DNA of 64,000 bases from Eumeta japonica. Taxonomy: Eukaryota; Arthropoda; Insecta; Lepidoptera; Psychidae. Numbering within the stretch: the first letter of the stretch is position 1; every line of letters starts with the position of its first letter. A model generated the notes under the pieces. The model did not search any database. It saw only the letters and a list, made by a program, of their open reading frames with translations, and was not told where the DNA came from. This document shows positions 37,571-50,659 of the stretch, piece by piece. Location: assembly GCA_005406025.1 (NCBI GenBank), contig BGZK01001295.1, positions 110,580-174,579 of the forward strand. Reading direction: 5' to 3'. The position numbers were made by a program, and so were the translations under genes.

Positions 37571-38619
37571 AATAAACATAATTGTATTGTCACCAAGATC
37601 CAAAGTGTATACAAAATTTCAGATTAATCGGTTGACAGGAAGAGGGTGAAATTTGAATTACTAAATTTGACCCAAGAATAAATAATAAATAAAACAAACG
37701 GAGTGAGCTAAATAAAACCGTTTAAAAAATAGTAGGTAATGCGATAAGTTATAATATGGAAACCTCCCCACGCGTATTCGACCCGTATTTACGTAAGTTT
37801 ACTTTAACCGGAAGGACTTGATATAAATATTACAAATGTTATTGGCAATGTTTTAAAGCTACTTTGAAAAGCAATGGTGCTATTTGGAAGGTAAGTTTAC
37901 TACAGAAATAGTATGTAAAACATGATTAACTTGATGACAGATCAATTTAAACATTATACTAAATATTTATTAGAAGCCAAAAGATAATAATTGACTAGAA
38001 AACAAATTAGAAATATCTCGATATGAACCTCTACATACCGATATTAGAAAGAATTTGTCATTATTCTTTATTAAGAATGGAGAAGAGTACGGTTCCATAC
38101 ATTTCTGAGTTCTGGTGCTAAAAGCATGAAAATAATGTTATTTGATCGAAATTACGAAAGTCTTCACTGGAATTTGGTGATATATAGCAATCTAAGAATT
38201 AAGAAACATCCCATAAAATAAATAAGTGAGGTTATACTCCAACTAAGCAGTATTTTGACATCATTACTATAAGCGATTTCAATTTATAACACAAACCTCG
38301 AACAGATATTGTCACTTCGTCACATATCATGTGATGAAAAATATTCAATTGTTCAATTCAAGTTCTATCAACGTATGGAGGACAAAAGACCGCTTACTGT
38401 ACGTCGGCGACATTTTAATGTTTACGTCTAATGGCAAACGACACGTAGAGCGTTTAGGTTAGCTCTATAGGTACCTAAAGAGAAACTGCAGTTTCTTAGT
38501 CCGTCAGTCATGATCGTCGAACTGACCATCTGACTGATCAGCGTACTGACGAAACAGCTGGGTCTAAAAACTTGAAATTTTGCACAAGGCTTACATTTGT
38601 ATAGTAGGGCAAACAATTA
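37571..38619. other. Intron stretch upstream of the helicase element
   Basis: CCAAAGTGTATACAAAATTT, then AGATTAATCGGTTGACAGGA, reads like part of a mobile element 5' region. CTGAC-rich short repeats lie at 38500-38550. No Rep-like frame was found here. Confidence 0.4.
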
Positions 38620-39238
38620 AAACAATTGGCCGAGAGCATGTCGGACCAAAAATCCACTACAGATGAGAAAAGAACGTCGTTACAATTTTTCCATGTTTCC
38701 CGCACAGAATAGTTGTAAACACTTTAGTCGCATATAATTAGTAGATATGTCGAGTATTACTATTAAACTAGTGGAAACTAAAGTGCATTAACAAAAGAGC
38801 TTATATTCATGGCACTTACATCCTTTTGTTGAGAAGCGCAGTTTTTCGGAAATAATTCGAAAACAGTACATCCGATCATATTCAACTTTCAACTTGCAAC
38901 TTTCGGAGTGACTATATCCGAAATTATTCACGTAATCAAAAAACCTTAGAAACCTCAAAGTATTTTTAAAAGAATTGTCGAAATATGTGCCTCTCGGTGA
39001 AAAAAAAAAATTTTTTACCTTCTGTTACATGTATGGAGTGCTTACTCCTTGAGAAATATTTATTTTTAATACTTAACTACCAAACTAAGTAGCGGCTCAT
39101 ACAAGACACCTACACTATAAATTTCGTTTCTATAAGTCTTGTAGTTTTTGAATAAAACTCCTGTGACATACGGACGGACGAACGGACATGATGAAATTAT
39201 AAGGGTTCCTATTTAGCCGTTTTGGCTCAGAACCCTAA
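38620..39238 (+). repeat. Longest copy of the CTGGCCAAG interspersed family
   Basis: It runs from AACAATTGGCCGAGAGCATG to CGTTTTGGCTCAGAACCCTA, with CCACTACAGATGA, CACTTTAGTCGCATATAA and AAGCGCAGTTTTTCGG inside and a GGACGGACGAACGGACA tract near the end. The copies at 44347 and 50152 share its first 400-500 bases in order and orientation. No transposase-like frame is seen, so it is non-autonomous. Confidence 0.7.
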
Positions 39239-39393
39239 ATATTCAAGTTTGATGTAAAGGAGGGCAAAAGTTTGTATGTAAGTACTGTTAGCTTTAAAGT
39301 TAAGAGTTATGGAAATTCAGCTCTTATTTTCAAAACCAGAAACAAATACTTGAGAGTTTTTGAAAACTCAAAGTGGGTTAAATAAGAGTTGAA

Positions 39394-39477
39394 AGTTTGT
39401 ACAGGAGTACCACTAGTTTGTACAGGAGTACCACTAGTTTGTACAGGAGTACCACTAGTTTGTACAGGAGTACCACC
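39394..39477. repeat. 21-base tandem repeat, four copies
   Basis: AGTTTGTACAGGAGTACCACT occurs four times head to tail with one base change in the last copy. The unit is a multiple of three, so a minus-strand frame shows SGTPVQT repeated four times inside a 67-codon ORF (39510-39307). That ORF has no known domain. Confidence 0.95.
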
Positions 39478-39539
39478 AGTTTTTTGGCGTCTTTGTTTTA
39501 TGACAAACACGTCAAAAAACTAGCGGTACTCTTAGTAGT

Positions 39540-40850
39540 ACATTAAATATAGAAATAGGTCTTTCAGTGGAAGTTTAATCCTTTAAAGGCGTGAAATGGG
39601 AGGTGAGACTTTGTATGAAATTGCCGTTACTTTTAAAGCGAGACCATTTTTTATATTAAGCCTATGGATTTTTATATTAAGCCTACGTACAGACGCACGT
39701 AAATTCAAAAAGAAGTTAAGTGCGAAACCGCCATTGCAATCCAAAAGCAGAAAGGTATCGAAATCATGATCGACGGAGAGATGAGTCGATCTAAAATATG
39801 AAGGAATTCATTCTTCATCGACATGGAAGAAGGTGCGGGCTATGTACTCGTTGTTACAACTGTACTAGTATATAGCCATAACTCGATCGATACTGAATGC
39901 GTGTTATTACTCTGAACAATGTTCCCGTACAATTACTGGCGAGATCGAATGCGAGAACATAACAAATCGACGGACCATGTTTAATATACACAAATTATCC
40001 TCCATACGCGAAATGACCTTAAAAAGCCACGTAATGTACGAGAGTCGTATATTCGCTCCGAAATCACAATTTTCAACCAATTTAAGACCGTTAATAGATA
40101 CTATAGGTATGAGACAACTATATTGTTCTGATCTTAATAAGAAACTTCTAAAATATCCTCCAATTAACAGTTAAAAATCACGCCGAACGGCGGATGAACA
40201 GTTACCTTCAAGTGACTGCTTATAACCCAAATTGTGATTATGTTTGGCATCACAATAAATGAAAAATAATAAGTTTTTCCGTGAATCGTAATACTAAAAA
40301 AAAAGACATCTACTAAGGAAGAACTTTTTAAAGTAAAGAGATTTTTCTCATGTACAATAATATAACGTATAAACTTTAGATAATTTCAAATAGTAGAGTT
40401 GTTCGTAAATAATTCGATACTGTTCTGATAACATTTAAAGAACTTGATGTAACGCTATTAGAAAAATATCGGTAATCAGACTATTATAATGTTACAAATT
40501 CAAAAAAATATCATGGAAGTTTTACCAAATCACATTCGAGGGAACGAAATCAATGCAAATTATGTTGAAACAAATGTTAAATCGTTTTTAACTCCGAACC
40601 AAAAGGACAATCTCGTTACTAATTCCACAGACTTACTGAAAGTTACGACATCTTCCTAGAAGTCGATAGAGTTTCATTTAGAAGGGGGTTTATTTTATCT
40701 CTTTTTGGTGTGAAATAGAAAATGCTTAATTCAGTATGACACCGATCCACTCAATTTTCATAGAGTACATTTCAAAAATGATAAACCAATTAGAAACTAA
40801 ATAAAAATTATTATTTCAATCCCCAAAAGTCCATTAACAGACTTTTTAGG
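39540..40850. other. Intron stretch without recognised features
   Basis: AT-rich. A 65-codon plus frame at 39977-40174 has no recognised domain. Nothing else stands out. Confidence 0.5.
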
Positions 40851-40856
40851 TGAATA

Positions 40857-41030
40857 CAGTACAACGCACGAAACTCTACCGCTCTGGATTGCCTGCGAAT
40901 GATGCAATGCGCAGGATTAGCGTTCTCCGACCATTCCTTCTTCTCCTCGCGTTTTTGCCTTACGCCATTTTCGACGAAGCGACGCTTTCGTAACTAACTT
41001 CACAAGAGCAGAGTTTCGTGCGTTGTACTG
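40857..41030. mobile_element. MITE with CAGTACAACGCACG ends, copy 2
   Basis: A 174-base element whose ends CAGTACAACGCACGAAACTC and (reverse complement) match for about 22 bases. It is flanked exactly by TA on both sides (40855-40856, 41031-41032). The internal sequence, with CTTCTTCTC and GCGACGCTTTCG, aligns with the copy at 33275. Confidence 0.85.
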
Positions 41031-41625
41031 TACAGTAATATAAAATAAATGAATTGAATTTTAGATTTACAATTCTAGATTACCACTGGCTGCACATTGA
41101 TATTAATACTAGTCAGGTATTACCTGTTTTATGACAAGCAATCTCGTCTCTTCGGCTTATCGTGAGCACATTTTTTGCTGGAAAGTAAATAAATCTGACT
41201 CATGACGCTTTGAGGTATTAAGCTTTTGGCTAAACTCGGGATGAGCCGAGTTAAGCCGAGCGAGACTACAACCTACAGACGTCCTAGTACGCTCGTGAAA
41301 ATTTTAGCTCGGCAGACAAATTCTGCAAACTACTCAGTCAAATGGTTACGGTGTTGAGAAAGATATTCCCGCAGCTTATGCAATTCTGATATCATAGCGA
41401 TATCGATTTAGTGATTTAAAATTTATAGAATTCGCCACCAGTCCTACAGTCAGCGTTACTTCGTTAATTCCATTAATGTCTATTTTTGTCACAGAGTACG
41501 TCTGTTGGCATTTCAATAATAATAGTAATAAAGTGACACATACGAGTGCATATGAACGACGTTTGGTCAATAAATCAACGCGTTTATTTTGATGCTTCTT
41601 TTATAAAATTAAAAAAAATATTTAA

Positions 41626-41705
41626 AAAAACCCGACTGCGTAAAAGTGAATTGAAAATGTTGAAACAAACAAACAAAACAAACAATATTTGCAGTCGGAG
41701 GCAGA
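41626..41705 (+). repeat. Fragment of the ACCCGACTGC repeat family
   Basis: AAACCCGACTGCG and TTTGCAGTCGGAGG bracket an A-rich stretch. ACCCGACTGC also opens the fragment at 43270, and its complement GCAGTCGGGT closes the foldback at 44032. The phrase is common in lepidopteran interspersed repeats. Confidence 0.5.
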
Positions 41706-42460
41706 CATTTAGCAAGAGTCTCATTAAATGAGGAAATATGAATCTGATGCCTGCAAATGCAAATACTTATCATATTAGATTGGGTGATTTTTTTACATCA
41801 CATAGTTTTTTAATTTATTAATTACTCTTTTAATTTATTTATTCTTAGTTCTCTTTCGACGATATCCTAAATTGTTGTCTCGTCATTAGCGATATTAACG
41901 ACATGTCTCGTTGTAATAACCGGGATAAATTTCTTTTATGGCTATACTGTTATCAATTAATTATTAATATAGTACCAATTTTTTTTATTTATTTATTCTT
42001 AATTAGTTTATTTTTCTCTCACTGTATTAAGGAACGCTTTAGTTTAACGGTCGTTAAAATTATCTTTGACAGATGTAAAATTCTGGTTTGTCATTCGATT
42101 TTCAGAATTATATAGAATTATACTATAATAATTATTTTGTACGTTAATAAGACCTATTATATGATTAAATAGGAACACATTATCACAGATTTATTATACG
42201 ATAAGTTTTGAAGGTTTAAGTCGGAACGGTTTCTAACGAACTTTAACTCGTTATATATCCTCAATAGTCATTCTAAATGAAAAATAATGAAAGAAACCTA
42301 AGATGGTTTTCAAAAACTTATCCATTAATACCACACTTGACACAGTTCCTTGATTTTCATTGTTTTCTTTATCACAAAATGGCGTCCGGTTGTCACTATA
42401 TTGAAATTTGATTACTCTCATATCTTTAGTGAAACTCAAGATTAAGACAAAACAATTGAC
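41700..42460. repeat. Dispersed repeat of about 0.7 kb, copy 1
   Basis: It aligns with 59380-60240 in the same orientation. Shared blocks include CAATTAATTATTAATAT, TATTTATTTATTCTTAAT, TTTCTCTCACTGT, AACGGTCGTTAAAATT and, at the far end, GATTAAGACAAAACRATT. Overall similarity is moderate, with an extra stretch in the other copy. No long frame is present, so the family is unclassified and non-coding. Confidence 0.75.
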
Positions 42461-42469
42461 ATAAAAATC

Positions 42470-42600
42470 ATTAAAATCCGCCTACGCGTTTGGTCTCTAG
42501 AACGCCACAAATGAACAAACATACATACATGTATAAGCTGACAAATACATTACTCGCTTTGCGTCACGCACTCGGGTAATAATATGACCCCAGCTCACTT
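42470..42600 (+). repeat. Repeat end with CATACATACATG and GTCACGCACTCGGGTAA
   Basis: ACAAACATACATACATGTAT, then CTCGCTTTGCGTCACGCACTCGGG in decayed form, is a lepidopteran-type repeat terminus (usual wording AAACATACATACAAGC ... GTCGCGCAGTCGGGTA, from memory). Confidence 0.5.
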
Positions 42601-42822
42601 ACCGTACACCTCAAAGTCCAATTGCACAGTATTATGTTCGACATTTTACATTTCTAGTTCTAGATTCGTAATTTTATATTCTACTTTCCTTTAGACAACT
42701 ATTACGTTTCAACGAGGCCTGGCACAGTTTTTAGAAAGAACAAATAAAGGTGGTGTAATTCTCTGCTATAACAGATGCACAATTTAACTCTTTTATGTTT
42801 TGTATTTATCCAGTGCACTAAT

Positions 42823-42825
<3 letters not shown>

Positions 42826-42869
<44 letters not shown>
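42826..42869. repeat. (AT)22 microsatellite
   Basis: An uninterrupted dinucleotide run. It creates the IYIYIY segment of a spurious 86-codon open frame. Confidence 0.97.
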
Positions 42870-42871
<2 letters not shown>

Positions 42872-43269
42872 CTCGCTTAAAAGGAATCTTCGCTTTTGTC
42901 CTTTTTATGTCGTTTTATTGTATTAGTTTGACAACGAAGAACGTTTTTGATACGGGAATTGACCATCATTTTTCTATAATTTCCATTCCGTATCGATGTT
43001 TTTACACTAAGTTCAACGAAGAGCAATATTGGTGATATATGAATTTATCTTTGTTTTATATTTCTTTTTCGTATTTGCTTCACTTCAACGACGGTAAATG
43101 TTTATGTAATGACTTTTTAATATTTCACAAACAAAATTCAATTTTCCATTTTTTTTCAATAGAAATCTTTTCCTTTGATATTTTTTTTCGTAGTGTCCTT
43201 TTCACTAGGTCAACGACAATAAAATTTTTGAAATGAGTATGAGAATCACCTGTTTAACATCGTCTTTTT

Positions 43270-43400
43270 TACCCGACTGCCAAGGAAGGGTATTGTATTT
43301 CGCCCATATCTAATATGTTTGTTTGAAATTTTATTTATTGCCACGTATCTTCCAAACGGCTGGAAGGATTTCGACAATAAAGGTATCGTTAGATTCGTCT
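43270..43400 (+). repeat. Interspersed repeat start, ACCCGACTGCCAAGGAAGG
   Basis: ACCCGACTGCCAAGGAAGGG, then CCAAACGGCTGGAAGGATTT, is a common lepidopteran repeat phrase (CCGAAACGGCTGAACCGATT type). The 43319-43501 open frame is part of it. Confidence 0.55.
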
Positions 43401-43649
43401 CAAAAACCCAAGTGTTCTTAGACAGGTATTTAAAAAAATATCGTATTACGCATTTTTTTTTTACCCGGTATAGCCAATTGAACCGATTACGTCAATTATA
43501 ACTTTCATATGTGTTTTGTTTGACACGCTATCAATAGTACTAATCGATCATCTCTACATTTTGCCCGATTTACAAAAGTTATAAAAGTACAACACGCTTT
43601 TGTTCATAGGAATGCGCCGGACGGATCACTAAAAAGTCTGAAATAAAAT

Positions 43650-44060
43650 AAATAATTGAAAAAATAAAAACTCGAATGCAAAAATTCAACAGATAAGTAA
43701 CGCACTAAAATGACCGAAACAAAATTGAGAAAACTAACTACTAAAACCTAATAAGCTTTACTTTAGTTTAACAGACTACATCATCAGCTGAAAGCTTAAG
43801 TTAAATAATTTACAATATGTTTGGCAGCAGGCGGCACCCATTTGCAAATTATAAATAGTAAGAAAATTAATGGGTACCGTCTGCTACCATACATTATGTA
43901 AATTATTTAACTTATGTTTTCAGCTGATAATGCAGTCTGTTAAATAAAAATAGAATTTATTAGGTTTTAGTAGTTTGTTTTCTCAATCTTGTTTCGGTCT
44001 TTTTAGTGCGTTACTTATCTGTTGATTTTCTGCAGTCGGGTTTTTCTATTTTTTTTATTA
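43650..44060. mobile_element. Foldback element with 190-base arms and a 26-base loop
   Basis: Left arm 43650-43842 and right arm 43869-44060 are reverse complements at roughly 85-90 percent by eye. Shared words include CAACAGATAAGTAACGCACT, ACTACTAAAACCTAATAA, TCAGCTGAAA and TAAGTTAAATAATTTACA. The right terminus reads AAAAACCCGACTGCAG on the complement. No reading frame is present. Transcribed, it would make one long hairpin. Confidence 0.9.
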
Positions 44061-44346
44061 TTTATTTTTTTATTATGATACCTTGACGCTAACATATCAC
44101 CAATTACGGAATTTTAGATTCGGTTGAAACACCTGCGGTAGTTCTTTATCGGGTCGCAGACAATAATATCTAAAATCCTTATCGATTCCTTGAGTATAAA
44201 CAGGTGTTCAGCGTGTCGCAAAAGGTGCTTGTACTTTTAATATTCCTAGAGACAATTTCCACGAAGTACAGCGAGTTTAAAATAGATTATTGATTAAAGT
44301 AACTTTTCTTTGTTGTATAGACGTGAAGATATAATAAATAAAAAAA

Positions 44347-44790
44347 AACTGGCCAAGAGCATGTGACACCATGCTCATTATAGGGTTCTGAAACTATTAC
44401 TACAAAAAATGCACTATAGATGAAAAAAAAACTACGTTGTTAAACTTTTTTCAATATATTCCTTATAGAATAGGTATAAGCACTTTAGTCGCTTATAACT
44501 AAAGAAACAAAGTGCACCAGCAAAAGAGCGTATCTTCATAGCACTTACATACGTCCTTTAGTCGAGAAGTGCAGTTTTTCGGTAATAACTCAAAAACGGT
44601 ATATCCCATAATTTTCAAAATAACTTTCATTGGATGTATTTATTAAACGTCATCTTTGCAATTTTTTTCATATTTTTTGAACTTACGGTTTAAAAAATAG
44701 AGGTGGAGACAGAATTTCCGCTTCTTTCGGAGCGATTATTTCCAAAAATGTTCAATTAATCAAAAAAAGTGTTAAGAAACCCTAGTGCTG
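44347..44790 (+). repeat. Second copy of the CTGGCCAAG family
   Basis: It starts AACTGGCCAAGAGCATGTGA, includes TATAGGGTTCTGAAACTATT, CACTTTAGTCGCTTATAACT and GAAGTGCAGTTTTTCGG, and fades after AAGAAACCCTAG. Confidence 0.7.
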
Positions 44791-44799
44791 AACTGCTGT

Positions 44800-47700
44800 A
44801 GTGAACTGTCGAATTGATATGGCAAATACTTAACAATACTGTATTGTATGGACTATTGTTTCTTTTGTTTGGCTTGCTTTAGCTGATACCTACTCCAATC
44901 ACACTTAATTATTTTAAGAGGTTTTTGAAAGCGTTTTTCTTTTATTTTATGTAATATTTTTTAATAAATTGGATAATAAAATTTTATAATCAATATAGAA
45001 TTTGTTCGAAGATTAGAACAATTGTTAATAAAATAGACAAGGAGTCTCCTTCATTTTTGTACGGAAACCCAGACCCGATCCAGAATTTTTCAATGGATGT
45101 AATAATTATTCCATAGTCTCTACATTAGTAGCTCCACCCTGAGAGTTCCACCAGGCAGTGGATTAGGTCACTCGATTTTCCATCCACAAGTTTTTGGATT
45201 GTACCCCGAGTCAGACGAAAGTAGAGGAATTAAGTGAGTGATAAAGTAACCCACATCACTAGGTATGTAATTGACAAACTATCTAACCGATTTCCATGAA
45301 GAGAAGAAACATGTGGCTGGGCCCAAATCTCTGTAAATATAACACAATACAAGTAACTTAATTCAACTGTGACATTTTTGAGAAATATCACGAAATTCGT
45401 GAAAAAAAGCCTTGATGACAATCTTTTAAACGTGTTTTTTTTTTCATTTGTCTCAACAGCAGCATGTTTTCCGATATAAAAAAAAACATGTAAAACAACT
45501 CCGGAATCCACCTAATAGAATTCTGTTTAAATGAGTCAAATCTGTTAACCTGCTTTCGAGAAATTGACGAAAATACATAAAAAATATCAATACGTGACGC
45601 ATATAGAACCTTCTCTTTTTTTAAGTCGGTATCGGTGTCGCTCTTCATCTAATTCCGTATCAGCCTGTTTGTTATTGAAAATTTGGTGCAACTTTGTAAC
45701 AAACTTAATGCATAACAAAGTGACTAAAATAAAATGCGCAGTAGTGTCAACAATAACGTTTAGCGTTGTACACGTATTTGAATAGCAAAGAGCTTGACTG
45801 ATAAGTTGTTAGTCACAGAAGTAGATTAATAAATAATTTAAATAATTTGGGGTTAGTACTAAGGCGGTCGATATAAATGTTTATAATGTTAAAAATATTA
45901 TTATTATTAGAGTACTGTTTAGCAGTGACTATGGTATTTACCATATGCCATACCACACCGAAACAAGAGCTAAGAGTGATGCCAGTTTATCAAAAACGAT
46001 AATCCTTAATTAACCTTAAAAATCAAAATCATGGCATAAACTGCTCTTCTATGTATCATACTCTTTTATGACATCGTACGCAAGTTTAATCTTGTTTCAA
46101 ATTTTTTTGTAAAAAGTTTTACTTTAATAATTTCACTTTTAAGAGTCTCACTTTAATAAGAGACCACAAATGTCTACCGAATTCACGATTGTAGACTCAT
46201 TCAATAGATAATTTAATACTCCAAATTCGTTTAAGTCAAAATTTTAATAACACTTTTCGTTTACAAAAAAATTGACTTTCTTAGAAGTCCCAAATAATGT
46301 CGAAAATCCGTGTATTTTTTTAAATATTATATACGTTATAAACATTTTTTGAAAAAGAAAACTGTTTTTGCAGTACTGTAGCCCTTTTAATAATAAATCT
46401 TTTGATACCATTTTCATTAATTAGAGGCACTAGGCTCCTGCCCATGGGTGCTCTATTGAAGCAATCGAAAAAGCATTTACAACGCTAAATATTTCATAGT
46501 GCTTTTACAAAGCCTGCTAATAATATGCTACTCGATAGGTGGAACGAAACCATCTTTTTTTTATTTTGTTTCCTTTTTTTTCTGTTTCTCTTTTATTTCC
46601 CAGCTGACATGTTGAAACAATACCAAGTCCACACACGCTTACACCACAGACAAAATAGTTATTAAATTCGATCCTGTATAATCTGTACACCTGTACATAT
46701 ATTGCGTGTGTACACCGATCAATATACGAAGTACCGCATTGTTTGATTTTTTTACTGTTACGTTTTTGTGTTTTATAACTTTAATTGTTTAATTTTTGGA
46801 ATTCACTTCTAAAGAATCGATTTTCATATTTAGGCCCGGGATATGAAAATATATGGGGAGTAAAATCGAACGAGTTGCGTTACGTTAAATAGTTTTGTGT
46901 TACGTTTCGTGCGCAACTTAACTTGTATTATATTTTATTTATTTACATCAATTGATATTTTTGTGGATAGAATTAAAAAAAATTACAAATAAAGGGAACT
47001 AAATATTGTAAAATACGTTATTAACTTATTCGACTGATAGTGAAGAGGAATTTGAAACACAAGTGGATGCGTTTATTTGGTAAAGGTATAAACTCATGTT
47101 TACAAATGATATAAATTGTCCGTACATCTGTATTATTTATTTTGTGCATGTGTGTTTAATGATATGCTATTAAAGTCGTTGTTTTTTTGTACTTCTGAAA
47201 TTAAATATGCTCGAATTTGTTCATTAACAGTCCAGAAACCTGAAATTCGAATCTGTTAATTATTAACATTTTTATGGTTAGGTTACATGATTTATGTAAG
47301 TAACGCATTTTAATGAATTAATATTATAACTAATATGAATAAATGTATAATGCATGATTTCAATACTATAAAAGATGGGTTCATTTACCCTCTTTTAATA
47401 ATTTATGTATATTATAAACGTTCGTAAAAAGTAAACTCCAGTTATGCGTCTGAGCTGATTTTTTTTTAGTATAGAACCTAAATTGGTTTGTATATAAAAA
47501 TCCATATTAAAAGTAGTGTGCCGAACTAAAATTTAGTAAATAACGTTTAGAAATTACAACCTTTACAGAAATGCACAGATGGAAAATAGCACGAGTCTAG
47601 TCATAATTGAGTCTATTTTCACGTCTCAAAAATAAATAGGCTTTTGTGACTGATATTTAATATATACCTTAAGATATATTGTCATAAAGACTTAAAAAAC

Positions 47701-50150
47701 CAATAAATTCATTGCTTTCAATATCCAATTATTTATTTTATACAATCTCGTTTATTTTCCAGAGGGGTAGACATAAACTACTTTTAATCCGGTCTTGAAT
47801 AATTTTTTTCACCACCATTTTTAAACACCATCCTCTGTATGATTGTCACGTTTACGACACCTTTAAAGCATACCTGATATTTTAAACAAAATAGGTTATC
47901 ATTATTACGGTACAAAAACCGAAAAACTTAAGTTTTGAATTACAAAAATGTTATTATACAGCTTTGGGAGTTTGCTCCTTAGAATCGATTTCAATGTTTA
48001 GCCCGCGATCAGCGATCAGCGAATCAGATAGGGGGCGAAATCGAGTGTTGACAAAAGGTGAAGTAGTTGTATTGCCCCTCCGCCCAACACATTCGCGTAT
48101 TTTATGCCGAAAGCGTGTATGTTTCTTCAAATGGTGATTTATAGAGGTTTTGTAACGCGGGTAAGTCATGCTTTTGATGTGTAATTATGACATTGATTAT
48201 CGTTGCCATTGCTACCCATCGTTCCATTGTAATACGGTTTTACTTCAATAAAGTTGACAAAAGAGATGCAACTAAGATAGTATCTAACATTAAAAAGGAC
48301 AAATACGTTTTGCTTAGACCAGCGGATTTAATTCGTCGGGAGTTCATAACAAATAAAAAAATGATGGGTCTTCGAACCGTTACGCATCATTTTTTCTTTT
48401 AATTTCCGTCGTCATTTCAAAAACAGCCAGTCGATACGATAATTCGTATAAAAAATGGAGAAGTTCAAATAAAACGATTTATCTAAGTATCAACGTATTT
48501 GTACCGAAAATATCCTGTTTCGTCATCGTTTAAGTAATTAATTTATAAATTAAATATAATTAAAGCCTCAAAAACATTAACCACAGACTAAAAACTTATC
48601 TGGGACGCAAAATTTAATTAATTCGGGTGACGCGTATTAAAGCAAACATCGTCAGCGTTTACGACGGCGCTATATACGCTGACCTTTAGCGGCTACGTGG
48701 GCCAGCACGCCTAAGGAACCCTAATATTTTTTTTTATATGCGCATGGAGGCAAAAGTACCCTATGCGCGTATAAGTAATTGCAACGAAACTTGTTTTTAC
48801 ATTCAACACTTTTCATAATTTATTTAAGTATATGAGTATGAGTATTTTTATATTCGTAATCTCGTGTTTTCCATTTCTTCATGTATTTAGAGGTTTTCTT
48901 CCATAGAAGGTAATTATTGCATCTGTACATTTCATAAAATTATTGTACCACCAAATTCATTCTGTGAAGTAGCCCTATTAGGAATGTGAAATATCATCAA
49001 ACAAAAATATCACATATTCCGGATTGCAAACTTAAATCTACAAATTGAAACTGATTTAGTGGCTGTCTCCTGAATATATAACACGAACACACTAACAAAC
49101 ACCCCAATCATGTATCGCAGGCCGCCGGCATGACTCGTGGTGAATGTAAGGCAAAAATAGTTTAGTGGTTTTTGTTAAATACTTGCCGCTCTAACTTTCA
49201 CCTCTGCCTAACGACGATCCACGACCAAAGGGATGGAACTGTGCGATTTGATTTGAATTATATTTAAGATAGAATTATATAAAATAGTTATATTATATTT
49301 ATGGTAGAATTATATAAAATAGTTATATTATATTTACGATAGAATATTACAACTAGGATTTGTTTACATGTCAGTTATGGATTTACCAAAGAAAAAGTAG
49401 ACATGCGGATCCTTTTTTGACAAGAAAGATAAAATTGGCATAATATATTAACATACCTGTAAATTATTGTATACTTATCCAATCTTAAAGGATCATTAAA
49501 TATGTAAACTATTTTCAATGCTAATTTAATAACATTATACCTTTTTGGTATTTAATTACTTACAATTTATTTATGATGTAATGCTATATATACTATTATT
49601 ACATATACATACATAGATTAAAATAAATTGTTTTCAATGATAAACAATATTACGTAAGTTTTAAATTAACATTGTAACAATTAATCGCTTGTTAATAGTT
49701 TTTTCTCCATAGACACATCGTTATACCTACACCGTGCGTGTATCCATTAGCCGCAAGAAAAAGGAAAACAAACTCGTTACAAATCGTGCCGCCTACTAGG
49801 TATAATTGAACTATCAAACTCCTATATTAGGAGGAATTGACGTCTGTTTGCAGTCTACACTATTAACACAGAGTAAAATTGTTTTTGTATCTGCAGGAGG
49901 TGGGTGTCTCTGGAACTACTGATACCATTTCGAAAACTCTTTTACTATTAATATTCTACACTATTCCTAATAGTTAAATATTATATTTTGTCATAATTAA
50001 AGTTAAGTTTCAGAACAAAATAACTATGATTTGTAAATAAATTAAGGTAAGATAAGCTGATTATAGTTCCTTTATTGACGTACGCCGACTATCTTTTGAT
50101 GTAAATGAACACAATGTATTGTAAAAATATTGGTCTTTAGCAGTTATATA
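44800..50150. other. Intron stretch, mostly unassigned
   Basis: AT-rich. A less AT-rich block at 47960-48170 gives a 71-codon minus frame with no recognised domain. TAGGCTCCTGCCCATGGGTG at 46430 resembles the GCCCGCGG repeat fragments. Confidence 0.45.
49268..49352. repeat. 35-base tandem repeat, about 2.4 copies
   Basis: AGAATTATATAAAATAGTTA starts at 49271 and 49306, and AGAATATTA at 49341. The period is exactly 35. Confidence 0.9.
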
Positions 50151-50151
50151 A

Positions 50152-50650
50152 AAACTGGCTAAGAGATTGTCGGACCATGCTTATAATAGGGTTCCAAAGC
50201 CATTATTACAAAAAAATCCACTACAGATGAAAAAGAACGTTGTTACACTTCTTCCATGTTTCCAGCACAGAATAGTTACAAGCACTTTAGTCACTATTAC
50301 TAGAAAAAAAAAGTAGGCGTGTGCATTACTACTAGTAAACTAGCATAAAACAAAGTGCATCAGCAAAGAGCGCATTTACATGACACTTACGTTATTTTGT
50401 TGGGAACCGCAATTTTTCGGCAATAACACAAAAACCGATCATATTCAAAAGTATTTTCCTTAAAAGTATTTATGAAGCGTTATCTTTGCAATTTTTCACA
50501 GATTTTTTGAACGTACGATTTTAAAAAAATAGAAGGGGGAGACACAATTCATGTTACTTTCGGAGCGATTATTTCCGAAAATATTCAGTTAATCAAAATA
50601 ATTGCTAAAAAACCTTTAAATATTTTTGAAAGAACTGTCGAAATATGTTA
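50152..50650 (+). repeat. Third copy of the CTGGCCAAG family
   Basis: It starts AAACTGGCTAAGAGATTGTC, includes ATAGGGTTCCAAAGCCATTA, CACTTTAGTCACTATTACT and GCAATTTTTCGGCAATAAC, and ends near GAACTGTCGAAATATG, a stretch also present in the 38620 copy. Confidence 0.7.
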
Positions 50651-50659
50651 CAAACATCT

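Noticed and set aside
42775..43035. 86-codon plus frame with IYIYIY
   Set aside because: Generated by the (AT)n microsatellite.
47954..48169. 71-codon minus frame of near-normal composition
   Set aside because: Considered as a nested exon, but it has no recognised domain and no convincing donor and acceptor pair.
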